The notes under the pieces: generated by a model
What the model saw: only the letters and a program-made list of their open reading frames with translations
Database searches by the model: none
What the model was told of the DNA's origin: nothing
From: Bacteroides faecalis
GTDB lineage: Bacteria; Bacteroidota; Bacteroidia; Bacteroidales; Bacteroidaceae
Direction of reading: 5' to 3'
DNA: 32,996 nucleotides
NCBI RefSeq assembly: GCF_003865075.1
Contig: NZ_BHWB01000030.1
Location: forward strand, 1-32,996
In this document: positions 9,126 to 17,705 of the stretch, piece after piece
How positions within the stretch are numbered: position 1 is the stretch's first letter
Layout: every line of letters starts with the position of its first letter
Program-made: the position numbers and the translations under genes

Positions 9126-11243
9126 ATGGCTAAAAATGATTTACATTTGACTCGTAATATCGGTATCATGGCGCATATCGATGCTGGTAAGACTACAACT
9201 TCTGAACGTATTCTGTTCTATACTGGATTGACTCACAAAATTGGTGAAGTTCATGATGGTGCAGCTACAATGGACTGGATGGAGCAGGAACAAGAACGTG
9301 GTATTACTATTACATCTGCTGCTACAACAACTAGATGGAAATATGCAGGTGATACTTATAAAATCAACTTGATTGATACTCCGGGACACGTGGATTTTAC
9401 CGCTGAGGTAGAACGTTCATTGCGTATTCTTGATGGAGCTGTTGCTGCTTACTGTGCAGTTGGTGGTGTTGAACCACAATCTGAAACTGTGTGGCGTCAA
9501 GCTGATAAATATAATGTACCCCGTATCGCATACGTTAATAAAATGGACCGTTCTGGCGCAGACTTTTTTGAGGTTGTACGTCAGATGAAGGATGTTTTGG
9601 GTGCTAATCCTTGTCCTATTGTTATTCCTATTGGTGCTGAAGAAACTTTCAAAGGTTTAGTTGATTTGATTAAGATGAAAGCTATCTATTGGCATGATGA
9701 AACGATGGGAGCTGATTATACAGTGGAAGAAATTCCTGCTGATCTTATTGATGAAGCAAACGAATGGAGAGATAAAATGCTTGAAAAGGTTGCTGAATTT
9801 GACGATGCTTTGATGGAAAAATATTTCGATGATCCTTCTACTATTACAGAAGAAGAAGTGTTGAGAGCTCTCCGCAATGCAACAGTTCAGATGGCGGTTG
9901 TACCAATGTTGTGTGGCTCTTCATTTAAGAATAAGGGTGTTCAGACATTGCTGGACTATGTTTGTGCTTTCTTGCCTTCTCCATTGGATGCTGAGAATGT
10001 AATTGGTACAAATCCGAATACAGGCGCAGAGGAAGATCGTAAACCGAGTGATGATGAGAAAACATCAGCTTTGGCATTTAAGATTGCTACTGACCCTTAT
10101 GTAGGCCGTTTGACTTTCTTCCGTGTATATTCAGGTAAGATTGAAGCTGGTTCTTATATCTATAATTCCCGCTCTGGTAAGAAAGAACGTGTTTCTCGTC
10201 TGTTCCAGATGCATTCGAACAAGCAGAATCCGGTTGAAGTAATCGGTGCTGGTGATATTGGTGCTGGTGTAGGTTTTAAAGATATTCATACAGGTGATAC
10301 ACTTTGTGATGAAACTGCTCCGATTGTATTAGAGTCTATGGACTTCCCAGAGCCGGTAATCGGTATTGCAGTTGAGCCTAAAACTCAGAAAGACATGGAT
10401 AAATTGTCTAACGGTTTGGCTAAGCTGGCTGAAGAAGATCCGACATTTACAGTTAAGACTGATGAGCAAACAGGACAGACTGTAATTTCTGGTATGGGTG
10501 AGTTGCACTTGGATATCATTATTGACCGTTTGAAACGTGAATTTAAAGTAGAATGTAACCAAGGTAAACCCCAGGTTAATTATAAAGAAGCTATCACTAA
10601 GACAGTTGATCTTCGTGAAGTTTATAAGAAACAATCTGGTGGTCGTGGTAAGTTTGCTGATATCATTGTTAAGATCGGTCCTGTTGATGAGGATTTCAAA
10701 GAAGGCGGATTGCAGTTTATCGATGAAGTGAAGGGTGGTAATATTCCTAAAGAATTTATTCCTTCAGTTCAGAAAGGTTTCACAAGCGCAATGAAGAACG
10801 GTGTGTTGGCTGGATATCCGTTGGATTCAATGAAAGTAACTTTGATCGATGGTTCATTCCATCCGGTTGACTCTGATCAACTGTCTTTCGAAATCTGTGC
10901 TATTCAGGCATATAAGAATGCATGTGCTAAAGCAGGTCCAGTATTGATGGAACCTATTATGAAACTGGAGGTTGTAACTCCAGAAGAAAATATGGGTGAT
11001 GTAATCGGTGACTTGAATAAACGTCGTGGTCAGGTTGAGGGAATGGAATCAAGCCGTTCTGGTGCTCGTATTGTAAAAGCAATGGTTCCATTGGCAGAAA
11101 TGTTTGGTTATGTAACAGCGTTGCGTACCATAACTTCAGGCCGTGCAACTTCTTCAATGACTTATTCTCATCACGCTCAGGTTTCTTCTTCTATTGCTAA
11201 GGCTGTATTGGAGGAAGTAAAAGGACGTGCTGATTTACTCTAA
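9126..11243 (+). CDS. fusA: Translation elongation factor G
   Basis: EF-G is the GTPase that drives translocation of tRNA and mRNA through the ribosome. The 705 residues include G1 AHIDAGKTT (16-24), the switch motif RGITI, G3 DTPGH and G4 NKMD (near 140). The domain III motif GMGELHLDIIIDRLKREF and the domain IV-V segments of a canonical EF-G follow. It is the copy in the str operon, 47 bases after rpsG. Some Bacteroides carry a second, divergent EF-G elsewhere; this one has the ordinary housekeeping form. tuf does not follow, unlike in E. coli, and rpsJ comes next. Confidence 0.99.
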   Translation: MAKNDLHLTRNIGIMAHIDAGKTTTSERILFYTGLTHKIGEVHDGAATMDWMEQEQERGITITSAATTTRWKYAGDTYKINLIDTPGHVDFTAEVERSLRILDGAVAAYCAVGGVEPQSETVWRQADKYNVPRIAYVNKMDRSGADFFEVVRQMKDVLGANPCPIVIPIGAEETFKGLVDLIKMKAIYWHDETMGADYTVEEIPADLIDEANEWRDKMLEKVAEFDDALMEKYFDDPSTITEEEVLRALRNATVQMAVVPMLCGSSFKNKGVQTLLDYVCAFLPSPLDAENVIGTNPNTGAEEDRKPSDDEKTSALAFKIATDPYVGRLTFFRVYSGKIEAGSYIYNSRSGKKERVSRLFQMHSNKQNPVEVIGAGDIGAGVGFKDIHTGDTLCDETAPIVLESMDFPEPVIGIAVEPKTQKDMDKLSNGLAKLAEEDPTFTVKTDEQTGQTVISGMGELHLDIIIDRLKREFKVECNQGKPQVNYKEAITKTVDLREVYKKQSGGRGKFADIIVKIGPVDEDFKEGGLQFIDEVKGGNIPKEFIPSVQKGFTSAMKNGVLAGYPLDSMKVTLIDGSFHPVDSDQLSFEICAIQAYKNACAKAGPVLMEPIMKLEVVTPEENMGDVIGDLNKRRGQVEGMESSRSGARIVKAMVPLAEMFGYVTALRTITSGRATSSMTYSHHAQVSSSIAKAVLEEVKGRADLL

Positions 11244-11324
11244 AATATCTAAGGCAGCAGGCTAGCGAATGACTCTTAGTCTGCCGCTTTATCTTATTTG
11301 TAACTATCTTAATTAAAAAATATA

Positions 11325-11630
11325 ATGAGTCAGAAAATTAGAATTAAATTGAAATCTTACGACCACAATTTGGTTGATAAATCAGCTGAGAAGATTGTAA
11401 GAACTGTAAAGGCTACAGGTGCTATTGTTAGTGGTCCAATCCCTCTACCTACGCATAAACGTATCTTTACTGTAAACCGTTCGACTTTCGTTAATAAGAA
11501 GTCTCGTGAACAGTTTGAGCTCTCTTCTTATAAGAGATTGATCGACATTTATAGTTCAACAGCTAAAACTGTAGACGCTCTAATGAAGTTGGAATTACCA
11601 AGTGGTGTAGAAGTAGAAATTAAAGTTTGA
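11325..11630 (+). CDS. rpsJ: 30S ribosomal protein S10 (uS10)
   Basis: S10 belongs to the 30S head and in many bacteria also serves in transcription antitermination with NusB. The 101-residue protein has the family start (KIRIKLKSYDHNLVD), the central PIPLPTHKRIFTVNRS loop and the C-terminal strand SGVEVEIKV. The ATG follows an A-rich leader. It opens the S10 block, 81 bases after fusA. That spacer holds only a weak interrupted stem (11253-11264 with 11277-11285) and no good promoter, so read-through from str is likely. Confidence 0.98.
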   Translation: MSQKIRIKLKSYDHNLVDKSAEKIVRTVKATGAIVSGPIPLPTHKRIFTVNRSTFVNKKSREQFELSSYKRLIDIYSSTAKTVDALMKLELPSGVEVEIKV

Positions 11631-11648
11631 TAATTAAAAATTAGTGAA

Positions 11649-12266
11649 ATGCCAGGATTATTAGGAAAAAAAATCGGAATGACGTCCGTTTTCAGTGCCG
11701 ATGGTAAGAACGTACCATGCACTGTTATCGAAGCAGGTCCTTGTGTTGTTACTCAGGTTAAAACTGTAGAAAAAGATGGTTATGCAGCTGTTCAGTTGGG
11801 TTTCCAAGACAAAAAGGAAAAACATACAACTAAACCGTTGATGGGTCACTTTAAAAGAGCTGGAGTAACGCCAAAGAGACACTTGGCTGAGTTCAAAGAA
11901 TTTGAAACAGAGTTAAATCTGGGTGATACCATTACCGTAGAGATGTTCAATGACGCTAGTTTTGTGGATGTTGTTGGTACTTCTAAGGGTAAAGGTTTTC
12001 AGGGTGTAGTAAAAAGACATGGTTTTGGTGGTGTAGGTCAGGCTACTCATGGTCAGCATAACCGCGCTCGTAAACCGGGTTCTATTGGTGCTTGTTCTTA
12101 CCCTGCAAAAGTATTCAAAGGAATGCGCATGGGTGGACAGCTTGGTGGCGACAGAGTCACTGTACAAAACTTACAGGTATTAAAAGTAATCGCGGATCAT
12201 AACCTTCTTTTGATTAAAGGTTCTATCCCGGGTTGCAAAGGTTCAATCGTTTTAATTGAGAAATAA
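11649..12266 (+). CDS. rplC: 50S ribosomal protein L3 (uL3)
   Basis: L3 is an early 50S assembly protein whose long loop reaches the peptidyl transferase centre. The 205-residue protein begins MPGLLGKKIGMTSVF. The loop GGVGQATHGQHNRARKPGS is followed by GACSYPAKVFKGMRMGGQLG. The Gln methylated by PrmB in E. coli (Gln150) is replaced here by Ala148, so that modification cannot occur. The stop codon overlaps the ATG of rplD by one base (TAATG), which suggests translational coupling. Confidence 0.99.
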   Translation: MPGLLGKKIGMTSVFSADGKNVPCTVIEAGPCVVTQVKTVEKDGYAAVQLGFQDKKEKHTTKPLMGHFKRAGVTPKRHLAEFKEFETELNLGDTITVEMFNDASFVDVVGTSKGKGFQGVVKRHGFGGVGQATHGQHNRARKPGSIGACSYPAKVFKGMRMGGQLGGDRVTVQNLQVLKVIADHNLLLIKGSIPGCKGSIVLIEK

Positions 12267-12892
12267 TGGAAGTTAACGTATATAACATTAAAGGTGAAGA
12301 CACTGGGAGAAAGGTTACGTTAAACGAATCTATCTTCGGAATTGAGCCCAACGACCACGCTATCTATTTGGACGTAAAACAATTTATGGCTAATCAGCGT
12401 CAGGGTACTCATAAGTCAAAAGAAAGAAGCGAAATCAGTGGTTCGACTCGTAAAATTGGTCGTCAAAAAGGTGGCGGTGGAGCACGTCGTGGTGATATGA
12501 ATTCACCGGTACTTGTAGGAGGTGCTCGTGTTTTCGGTCCAAAACCAAGAGATTACTTCTTCAAACTGAATAAAAAAGTTAAGACATTGGCTCGTAAGTC
12601 AGCTTTGTCTTATAAAGCTCAAAACAATGCAATTGTTGTCGTAGAAGACTTTACTTTTGAAGCTCCTAAGACAAAAGATTTCGTTGCAATGACAAAAAAT
12701 CTTAAAGTTTCCGATAAAAAGCTACTTGTGATTTTACCGGAAGCAAATAAAAACGTATATTTGTCAGCTCGTAACATTGAGGGTGCTAACGTGCAGACTA
12801 TCTCAGGATTAAATACTTACAGAGTATTAAATGCTGGGGTTGTTGTGCTTACAGAAAACTCTTTGCAGGCTATTGACAATATCTTAATTTAA
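12266..12892 (+). CDS. rplD: 50S ribosomal protein L4 (uL4)
   Basis: L4 has a globular domain and a long loop lining the peptide exit tunnel near the macrolide site. In E. coli it also represses the S10 operon. The 208-residue protein shows the tunnel loop as STRKIGRQKGGGGARRGDMN, followed by the conserved FTFEAPKTK strand and SARNIEGANV. It starts within the rplC stop codon. I see no clear homologue of the E. coli L4-binding leader in the window. Confidence 0.99.
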   Translation: MEVNVYNIKGEDTGRKVTLNESIFGIEPNDHAIYLDVKQFMANQRQGTHKSKERSEISGSTRKIGRQKGGGGARRGDMNSPVLVGGARVFGPKPRDYFFKLNKKVKTLARKSALSYKAQNNAIVVVEDFTFEAPKTKDFVAMTKNLKVSDKKLLVILPEANKNVYLSARNIEGANVQTISGLNTYRVLNAGVVVLTENSLQAIDNILI

Positions 12893-12895
12893 AAA

Positions 12896-12900
12896 GGAGG
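12896..12900 (+). promoter_or_regulatory. rplW: Strong Shine-Dalgarno sequence before rplW
   Basis: AAAAAGGAGG (12891-12900) places GGAGG eight bases before the rplW ATG, an optimal arrangement. This is unusual because nearly all other genes in the window have no such site. Confidence 0.8.
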
Positions 12901-12908
12901 CTTAAATA

Positions 12909-13199
12909 ATGGGAATTATTATTAAACCGTTGGTAACAGAGAAAATGACTGCAATCACTGATAAGCTGAATCGCTTCGGCTTTGTTGTGCGTCCTGAAGC
13001 TAACAAACTGGAAATTAAGAAGGAAGTTGAAGCTCTTTATAATGTTACTGTAGTTGATGTGAATACCGTGAGGTATGCTGGCAAAAATAAGAGCCGTTAT
13101 ACCAAAGCAGGTATCATCAATGGTCGTACGAATGCTTTCAAAAAAGCAATCGTGACATTGAAAGAAGGAGATACTATTGATTTTTATAGCAATATTTAA
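12909..13199 (+). CDS. rplW: 50S ribosomal protein L23 (uL23)
   Basis: L23 lies at the tunnel exit and docks trigger factor, SRP and the translocon. The 96-residue protein contains IIKPLVTEKM, the standard opening, and NRFGFVVRPEANKLEIKKEV. The central loop has RYAGKNKSRYTKAG. It is one of three genes here with a strong Shine-Dalgarno sequence. It lies 16 bases after rplD and 5 bases before rplB. Confidence 0.98.
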   Translation: MGIIIKPLVTEKMTAITDKLNRFGFVVRPEANKLEIKKEVEALYNVTVVDVNTVRYAGKNKSRYTKAGIINGRTNAFKKAIVTLKEGDTIDFYSNI

Positions 13200-13204
13200 T
13201 AAAA

Positions 13205-14029
13205 ATGGCAGTACGTAAATTTAAGCCCACTACACCGGGGCAAAGACATAAAATTATTGGTACTTTCGAAGAAATTACTGCATCAGTACCAGAAAAGTCA
13301 CTTGTATATGGTAAAAAATCATCTGGTGGTCGTAACAACGAAGGTAAGATGACTATGCGCTACATTGGTGGCGGTCATAGAAAGGTGATTAGAATTGTCG
13401 ATTTCAAGAGAAATAAAGACGGTGTTCCAGCAGTAGTTAAGACAATTGAATATGATCCGAATCGTTCGGCTCGTATTGCTTTGTTGTTTTATGCTGATGG
13501 AGAAAAAAGATATATTATTGCTCCCAATGGATTGCAAGTTGGTGCGACTTTGATGTCAGGTGAAAACGCGGCGCCAGAGATTGGTAATGCTCTTCCTCTT
13601 CAGAACATACCGGTGGGTACTGTAATTCACAATATTGAATTACGCCCGGGACAGGGCGCAGCCCTGGTTAGATCAGCTGGTAATTTTGCTCAGTTGACTT
13701 CTCGCGAGGGTAAATATTGTGTAATTAAATTGCCTTCAGGTGAAGTGAGACAGATTCTTAGCACATGTAAAGCTACTATCGGTAGTGTTGGTAACTCGGA
13801 TCATGGATTGGAAAGTTCAGGTAAAGCTGGACGTTCTCGTTGGCAAGGACGTCGCCCTCGTAACCGTGGTGTTGTAATGAACCCGGTTGATCACCCAATG
13901 GGGGGTGGTGAAGGACGTGCTTCCGGAGGTCATCCAAGATCTCGTAAGGGATTGTATGCTAAGGGACTTAAGACTAGAGCTCCTAAGAAACAATCGTCTA
14001 AGTACATTATTGAGAGAAGAAAAAAGTAA
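13205..14029 (+). CDS. rplB: 50S ribosomal protein L2 (uL2)
   Basis: L2 is needed for subunit association and for the peptidyl transferase centre. The 274-residue protein starts MAVRKFKPTTPGQRHK. It carries the RNA-binding GGGHRKVIRIVDFKR segment and the C-terminal signature MNPVDHPMGGGEGRASGGHP near residues 224-243. The His in that signature, implicated in peptidyl transfer, is present. It follows rplW after five bases and has no Shine-Dalgarno sequence. Confidence 0.99.
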   Translation: MAVRKFKPTTPGQRHKIIGTFEEITASVPEKSLVYGKKSSGGRNNEGKMTMRYIGGGHRKVIRIVDFKRNKDGVPAVVKTIEYDPNRSARIALLFYADGEKRYIIAPNGLQVGATLMSGENAAPEIGNALPLQNIPVGTVIHNIELRPGQGAALVRSAGNFAQLTSREGKYCVIKLPSGEVRQILSTCKATIGSVGNSDHGLESSGKAGRSRWQGRRPRNRGVVMNPVDHPMGGGEGRASGGHPRSRKGLYAKGLKTRAPKKQSSKYIIERRKK

Positions 14030-14049
14030 TCTGATTAATTGAGTAAACT

Positions 14050-14319
14050 ATGAGTCGTTCATTAAAAAAAGGTCCATATATTAACGTAAAGCTTGAAAAG
14101 AGAATTCTTGCCATGAATGAATCGGGCAAGAAAGTCGTAGTAAAGACTTGGGCCAGAGCTTCAATGATTTCGCCTGATTTTGTAGGCCATACAGTTGCAG
14201 TTCACAATGGAAATAAATTTATTCCTGTTTATGTTACCGAAAATATGGTAGGGCACAAGTTGGGCGAATTTGCTCCAACTCGTACATTCAGAGGACACGC
14301 TGGTAACAAAAAAAGATAA
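14050..14319 (+). CDS. rpsS: 30S ribosomal protein S19 (uS19)
   Basis: S19 forms a complex with S13 in the 30S head and contacts the A-site tRNA. The 89-residue protein starts MSRSLKKGPYINVKLEKRI. It contains WARASMISPDFVGHTVAVHNG and GHKLGEFAPTRTFRGHAG, all family signatures. It lies between rplB and rplV, 20 and 34 bases away. Confidence 0.98.
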   Translation: MSRSLKKGPYINVKLEKRILAMNESGKKVVVKTWARASMISPDFVGHTVAVHNGNKFIPVYVTENMVGHKLGEFAPTRTFRGHAGNKKR

Positions 14320-14353
14320 CAGGATTATTTGAAATAATAAAGTAATAAATATA

Positions 14354-14764
14354 ATGGGAGCAAGAAAAAAAATATCGGCTGAAAAAAGAAAAGAAGCCCT
14401 TAAGACCATGTATTTTGCTAAATTGCAAAATGTTCCTACTTCTCCGCGTAAGATGCGTCTGGTTGCAGATATGATTCGCGGTATGGAAGTGAACAGAGCA
14501 CTTGGTGTTTTGAAGTTTTCTTCAAAAGAAGCTGCTGCAAGAGTAGAAAAATTGCTTCGCTCTGCAATTGCTAACTGGGAGCAGAAAAACGAACGTAAAG
14601 CAGAAAGTGGAGAATTATATGTAACTAAGATTTTTGTTGATGGTGGTGCAACTCTGAAAAGAATGAGACCGGCACCGCAGGGCAGAGGTTACAGAATTCG
14701 TAAACGTTCAAATCATGTAACATTGTTCGTTGGTTCTAAAAGTAATAACGAAGATCAAAATTAA
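14354..14764 (+). CDS. rplV: 50S ribosomal protein L22 (uL22)
   Basis: L22 spans the 50S subunit, and its hairpin lines the exit tunnel at the macrolide constriction. The 136 residues include a basic N-terminal extension (MGARKKISAEKRKEALKTM) ahead of the family core, which begins AKLQNVPTSPRKMRLVADMI. The tunnel hairpin RMRPAPQGRGYRIRKRSNH is intact. It lies five bases before rpsC. Confidence 0.98.
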   Translation: MGARKKISAEKRKEALKTMYFAKLQNVPTSPRKMRLVADMIRGMEVNRALGVLKFSSKEAAARVEKLLRSAIANWEQKNERKAESGELYVTKIFVDGGATLKRMRPAPQGRGYRIRKRSNHVTLFVGSKSNNEDQN

Positions 14765-14769
14765 GGTAG

Positions 14770-15501
14770 ATGGGACAAAAAGTTAATCCAATAAGCAACC
14801 GTTTAGGAATTATCAGAGGATGGGATTCTAATTGGTATGGTGGAAATGATTACGGAGATTCTTTGCTGGAAGATAGCAAAATCCGTAAATATCTTAATGC
14901 AAGACTTGCAAAGGCAAGTGTATCAAGAATCGTAATTGAACGTACGCTGAAGCTCGTTACTATTACTGTTTGTACTGCTCGTCCGGGTATTATTATCGGT
15001 AAAGGTGGCCAAGAAGTTGATAAGTTAAAAGAGGAGTTGAAGAAGGTTACCGACAAAGATATTCAGATTAATATCTTTGAAGTGAAGAGACCTGAACTTG
15101 ATGCTGTGATTGTTGCTAATAACATCGCTCGTCAGGTTGAAGGTAAAATTGCCTATCGCCGTGCCATTAAAATGGCTATCGCAAATACAATGCGTATGGG
15201 TGCTGAAGGTATCAAAATTCAGATTTCAGGACGTTTGAATGGAGCTGAAATGGCTCGTTCTGAAATGTATAAAGAAGGAAGAACTCCGTTACACACTTTC
15301 AGAGCTGATATCGACTACTGTCATGCAGAAGCATTGACTAAAGTGGGTCTTTTAGGTATCAAAGTTTGGATTTGTAGAGGTGAAGTATTTGGTAAGAAAG
15401 AATTAGCTCCGAACTTTACACAAAGCAAAGAAAGTGGTCGTGGAAACAATGGTGGAAACAACGGCGGAAAGAACTTCAAAAGAAAGAAAAATAATCGCTA
15501 A
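14770..15501 (+). CDS. rpsC: 30S ribosomal protein S3 (uS3)
   Basis: S3 forms part of the mRNA entry channel and has helicase-related basic residues. The 243-residue protein contains the KH-domain motif RPGIIIGKGGQEVDKLKEEL (around residues 75-94) and the C-terminal S3 domain with EMARSEMYKEGRTPLHTFRA. It ends in a low-complexity Gly/Asn/Lys tail (RGNNGGNNGGKNFKRKKNNR), about ten residues longer than in E. coli. The ATG follows the rplV stop after five bases. Confidence 0.99.
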   Translation: MGQKVNPISNRLGIIRGWDSNWYGGNDYGDSLLEDSKIRKYLNARLAKASVSRIVIERTLKLVTITVCTARPGIIIGKGGQEVDKLKEELKKVTDKDIQINIFEVKRPELDAVIVANNIARQVEGKIAYRRAIKMAIANTMRMGAEGIKIQISGRLNGAEMARSEMYKEGRTPLHTFRADIDYCHAEALTKVGLLGIKVWICRGEVFGKKELAPNFTQSKESGRGNNGGNNGGKNFKRKKNNR

Positions 15502-15524
15502 ACGAATTTGAATTTTAGGAAACT

Positions 15525-15959
15525 ATGTTACAACCGAAAAAGACAAAATTCAGAAGACAACAGAAAGGTCGTCAGAAAGGCAATGCCCAAAGAGGTAACC
15601 AACTGGCCTTCGGTTCTTTTGGCATAAAGGCTTTGGAGACTAAGTGGATTACAGGCCGTCAGATCGAAGCTGCTCGTATTGCAGTAACAAGATATATGCA
15701 ACGTCAAGGACAGATCTGGATCCGTATATTTCCGGATAAACCGATCACTAGAAAACCTGCTGATGTACGTATGGGTAAAGGTAAAGGTGCTCCGGAGGGA
15801 TTTGTGGCTCCTGTGACTCCAGGTAGAATCATTATTGAGGCTGAAGGAGTATCTTACGAAATCGCGAAAGAAGCATTGCGCTTAGCTGCTCAGAAGCTTC
15901 CTATTACAACGAAGTTTGTCGTAAGACGTGATTATGATATTCAAAATCAAAATGCGTAA
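15525..15959 (+). CDS. rplP: 50S ribosomal protein L16 (uL16)
   Basis: L16 helps place the A-site tRNA in the 50S subunit. The 144-residue protein starts MLQPKKTKFRRQQKGRQKGN. It contains the family motif RMGKGKGAPEGFVAPVTPGR. An AGGA six bases before the ATG is a weak Shine-Dalgarno-like site. The stop codon overlaps a possible upstream ATG of rpmC. Confidence 0.99.
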   Translation: MLQPKKTKFRRQQKGRQKGNAQRGNQLAFGSFGIKALETKWITGRQIEAARIAVTRYMQRQGQIWIRIFPDKPITRKPADVRMGKGKGAPEGFVAPVTPGRIIIEAEGVSYEIAKEALRLAAQKLPITTKFVVRRDYDIQNQNA

Positions 15960-15964
15960 TGTTT

Positions 15965-16162
15965 ATGAAAATTGCAGAAATTAAAGAAATGTCTACTAGT
16001 GATTTGGTAGAGAGAGTAGAGGCAGAAACAACTAATTATAACCAAATGGTTATTAATCATTCTATTTCTCCTTTGGAAAATCCTGCTCAAATTAAACAAT
16101 TACGCAGGACTATTGCGCGTATGAAAACTGAGTTACGCCAGAGAGAACTTAACAATAAATGA
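15965..16162 (+). CDS. rpmC: 50S ribosomal protein L29 (uL29)
   Basis: L29 is a small two-helix protein near the tunnel exit beside L23. From the ATG at 15965 it has 65 residues, starts MKIAEIKEMSTSDLVERV and ends with the family helix QLRRTIARMKTELRQREL. An ATG at 15959 overlapping the rplP stop (TAATG) would add two residues. I prefer MKIAEI as the family-like start, but the upstream site may serve coupling. The stop overlaps the ATG at 16159. Confidence 0.96.
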   Translation: MKIAEIKEMSTSDLVERVEAETTNYNQMVINHSISPLENPAQIKQLRRTIARMKTELRQRELNNK

Positions 16163-16428
16163 TCAGCTTGATGGAAGCAAGAAATTTAAGAAAAGAAAGA
16201 ACAGGGGTTGTATTGAGCAATAAGATGGAGAAAACTATCACAGTTGCTTCTAAATTTAAAGAAAAACACCCTATATATGGTAAGTTCGTTAGTAAGACGA
16301 AGAAGTACCATGCTCATGATGAAAAGAATGAATGCAATATCGGTGATACTGTACGCATTATGGAGACTCGTCCTTTGAGCAAGACTAAAAGATGGAGATT
16401 AGTAGAAATAATTGAAAGAGCTAAGTAA
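16159..16428 (+). CDS. rpsQ: 30S ribosomal protein S17 (uS17)
   Basis: S17 is an OB-fold protein that binds 16S rRNA early in 30S assembly. The 89 residues include RTGVVLSNKMEKTITV, HPIYGKFVSKTKKYHAHDE and the C-terminal ETRPLSKTKRWRLVEI, all diagnostic. The ATG at 16159 overlaps the rpmC stop as ATGA, favouring a coupled start. An in-frame ATG at 16171 (MEARNLRKE) would give 85 residues and fits the E. coli length equally well. Confidence 0.97.
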   Translation: MISLMEARNLRKERTGVVLSNKMEKTITVASKFKEKHPIYGKFVSKTKKYHAHDEKNECNIGDTVRIMETRPLSKTKRWRLVEIIERAK

Positions 16429-16430
16429 TT

Positions 16431-16796
16431 ATGATACAAGTAGAATCCAGACTTACAGTATGTGATAACAGTGGAGCTAAAGAGGCTTTGTGTATCCGCG
16501 TTTTGGGTGGAACAGGTCGTCGTTATGCTTCAGTGGGGGATGTCATTGTAGTTTCAGTAAAGAGTGTTATCCCTTCTAGTGATGTTAAAAAAGGTGCAGT
16601 ATCAAAGGCTTTGATTGTACGTACAAAGAAAGAAATCCGTCGTCCTGATGGTTCTTATATACGTTTTGATGATAATGCTTGCGTGTTGCTGAATAATGCA
16701 GGTGAAATTAGAGGTAGTCGTATTTTCGGTCCTGTAGCAAGAGAACTTCGTGCTACAAACATGAAAGTTGTTTCACTTGCGCCTGAAGTACTTTAA
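16431..16796 (+). CDS. rplN: 50S ribosomal protein L14 (uL14)
   Basis: L14 lies at the subunit interface and forms intersubunit bridges. The 121-residue protein starts MIQVESRLTVCDNSGAKEAL. It has the expected RRPDGSYIRFDDNACVLLN and GSRIFGPVARELR motifs. It follows rpsQ after two bases. In E. coli it opens the spc operon; here no terminator or promoter separates it from the S10 block. Confidence 0.99.
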   Translation: MIQVESRLTVCDNSGAKEALCIRVLGGTGRRYASVGDVIVVSVKSVIPSSDVKKGAVSKALIVRTKKEIRRPDGSYIRFDDNACVLLNNAGEIRGSRIFGPVARELRATNMKVVSLAPEVL

Positions 16797-16815
16797 TTTG
16801 TAAAAGATTTGAGTA

Positions 16816-17145
16816 ATGAGTAAATTACATATTAAAAAAGGCGATACAGTTTACGTAAATGCTGGTGAAGATAAGGGCAAAACTGGTCGTGTATTGAAGG
16901 TTCTTGTTAGTAAAGGTCGTGCAATCGTTGAAGGTATCAATATGGTATCTAAGAGCACAAAACCAAGTGCTAAGAATCCGCAAGGTGGTATCGTGAAGCA
17001 GGAAGCTTCTATCCACATTTCAAACTTGAACCCGGTTGATCCAAAAACTGGTAAAGCAACGCGTATTGGGAGAAAAGTAAGTTCTTTGGATGGAAAAAGA
17101 ACTGTAGTGCGTTATTCTAAAAAATCAGGAGAGGAGATTAAGTAA
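16816..17145 (+). CDS. rplX: 50S ribosomal protein L24 (uL24)
   Basis: L24 initiates 50S assembly and lies near the tunnel exit. The 109-residue protein has the N-terminal KOW motif (KKGDTVYVNAGEDKGKTGRV), then NPQGGIVKQEASIHISNLNP. The 3' end of the gene carries GAGGAG, which could act as a Shine-Dalgarno site for rplE, and its stop codon overlaps the rplE ATG by one base. Confidence 0.98.
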   Translation: MSKLHIKKGDTVYVNAGEDKGKTGRVLKVLVSKGRAIVEGINMVSKSTKPSAKNPQGGIVKQEASIHISNLNPVDPKTGKATRIGRKVSSLDGKRTVVRYSKKSGEEIK

Positions 17146-17702
17146 TGAGTAATACTGCTAGTCTTAAGAAAGAATATGCAGAGCGTATAGCACCTGCATT
17201 GAAATCACAGTTCCAGTATTCTTCTTCAATGCAGATACCCGTACTTAAGAAGATTGTCATCAATCAAGGTTTAGGTATGGCTGTTGCTGATAAGAAGATT
17301 ATTGAAGTAGCAATCAATGAAATGACGGCTATTACAGGTCAAAAGGCTGTAGCTACCATTTCCCGTAAAGATATCGCAAACTTTAAATTGCGTAAGAAAA
17401 TGCCTATTGGTGTGATGGTAACTTTACGTCGTGAAAGAATGTACGAATTCTTAGAAAAATTGGTTCGTGTAGCTCTTCCTCGTATACGTGACTTCAAAGG
17501 TATCGAAAGTAAGTTTGATGGTAAAGGTAACTATACCCTTGGTATTCAGGAACAAATCATTTTTCCTGAAATAAATATCGATAGTATTACAAGAATTCTC
17601 GGAATGAATATTACCTTTGTAACTTCTGCGCAAACAGATGAAGAAGGTTATGCATTGCTGAAGGAATTCGGTTTACCTTTTAAAAACGCTAAAAAAGATT
17701 AA
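17145..17702 (+). CDS. rplE: 50S ribosomal protein L5 (uL5)
   Basis: L5 binds 5S rRNA in the central protuberance and contacts S13. The 185 residues contain PVLKKIVINQGLG, the TGQKAVATISRKDIANFKLR segment and the FPEINIDSITRILGMNIT region. The start is coupled to the rplX stop (TAATG) and has a GGAG eight bases upstream, inside rplX. rpsN follows after three bases. Confidence 0.99.
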   Translation: MSNTASLKKEYAERIAPALKSQFQYSSSMQIPVLKKIVINQGLGMAVADKKIIEVAINEMTAITGQKAVATISRKDIANFKLRKKMPIGVMVTLRRERMYEFLEKLVRVALPRIRDFKGIESKFDGKGNYTLGIQEQIIFPEINIDSITRILGMNITFVTSAQTDEEGYALLKEFGLPFKNAKKD

Positions 17703-17705
17703 TAT

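Noticed and set aside
11269..11316. A 15-codon ORF (MTLSLPLYLICNYLN) in the fusA-rpsJ spacer as a leader peptide
   Set aside because: It is short, with no paired structure of note around it (only a 5 bp plus 4 bp interrupted stem); probably chance.
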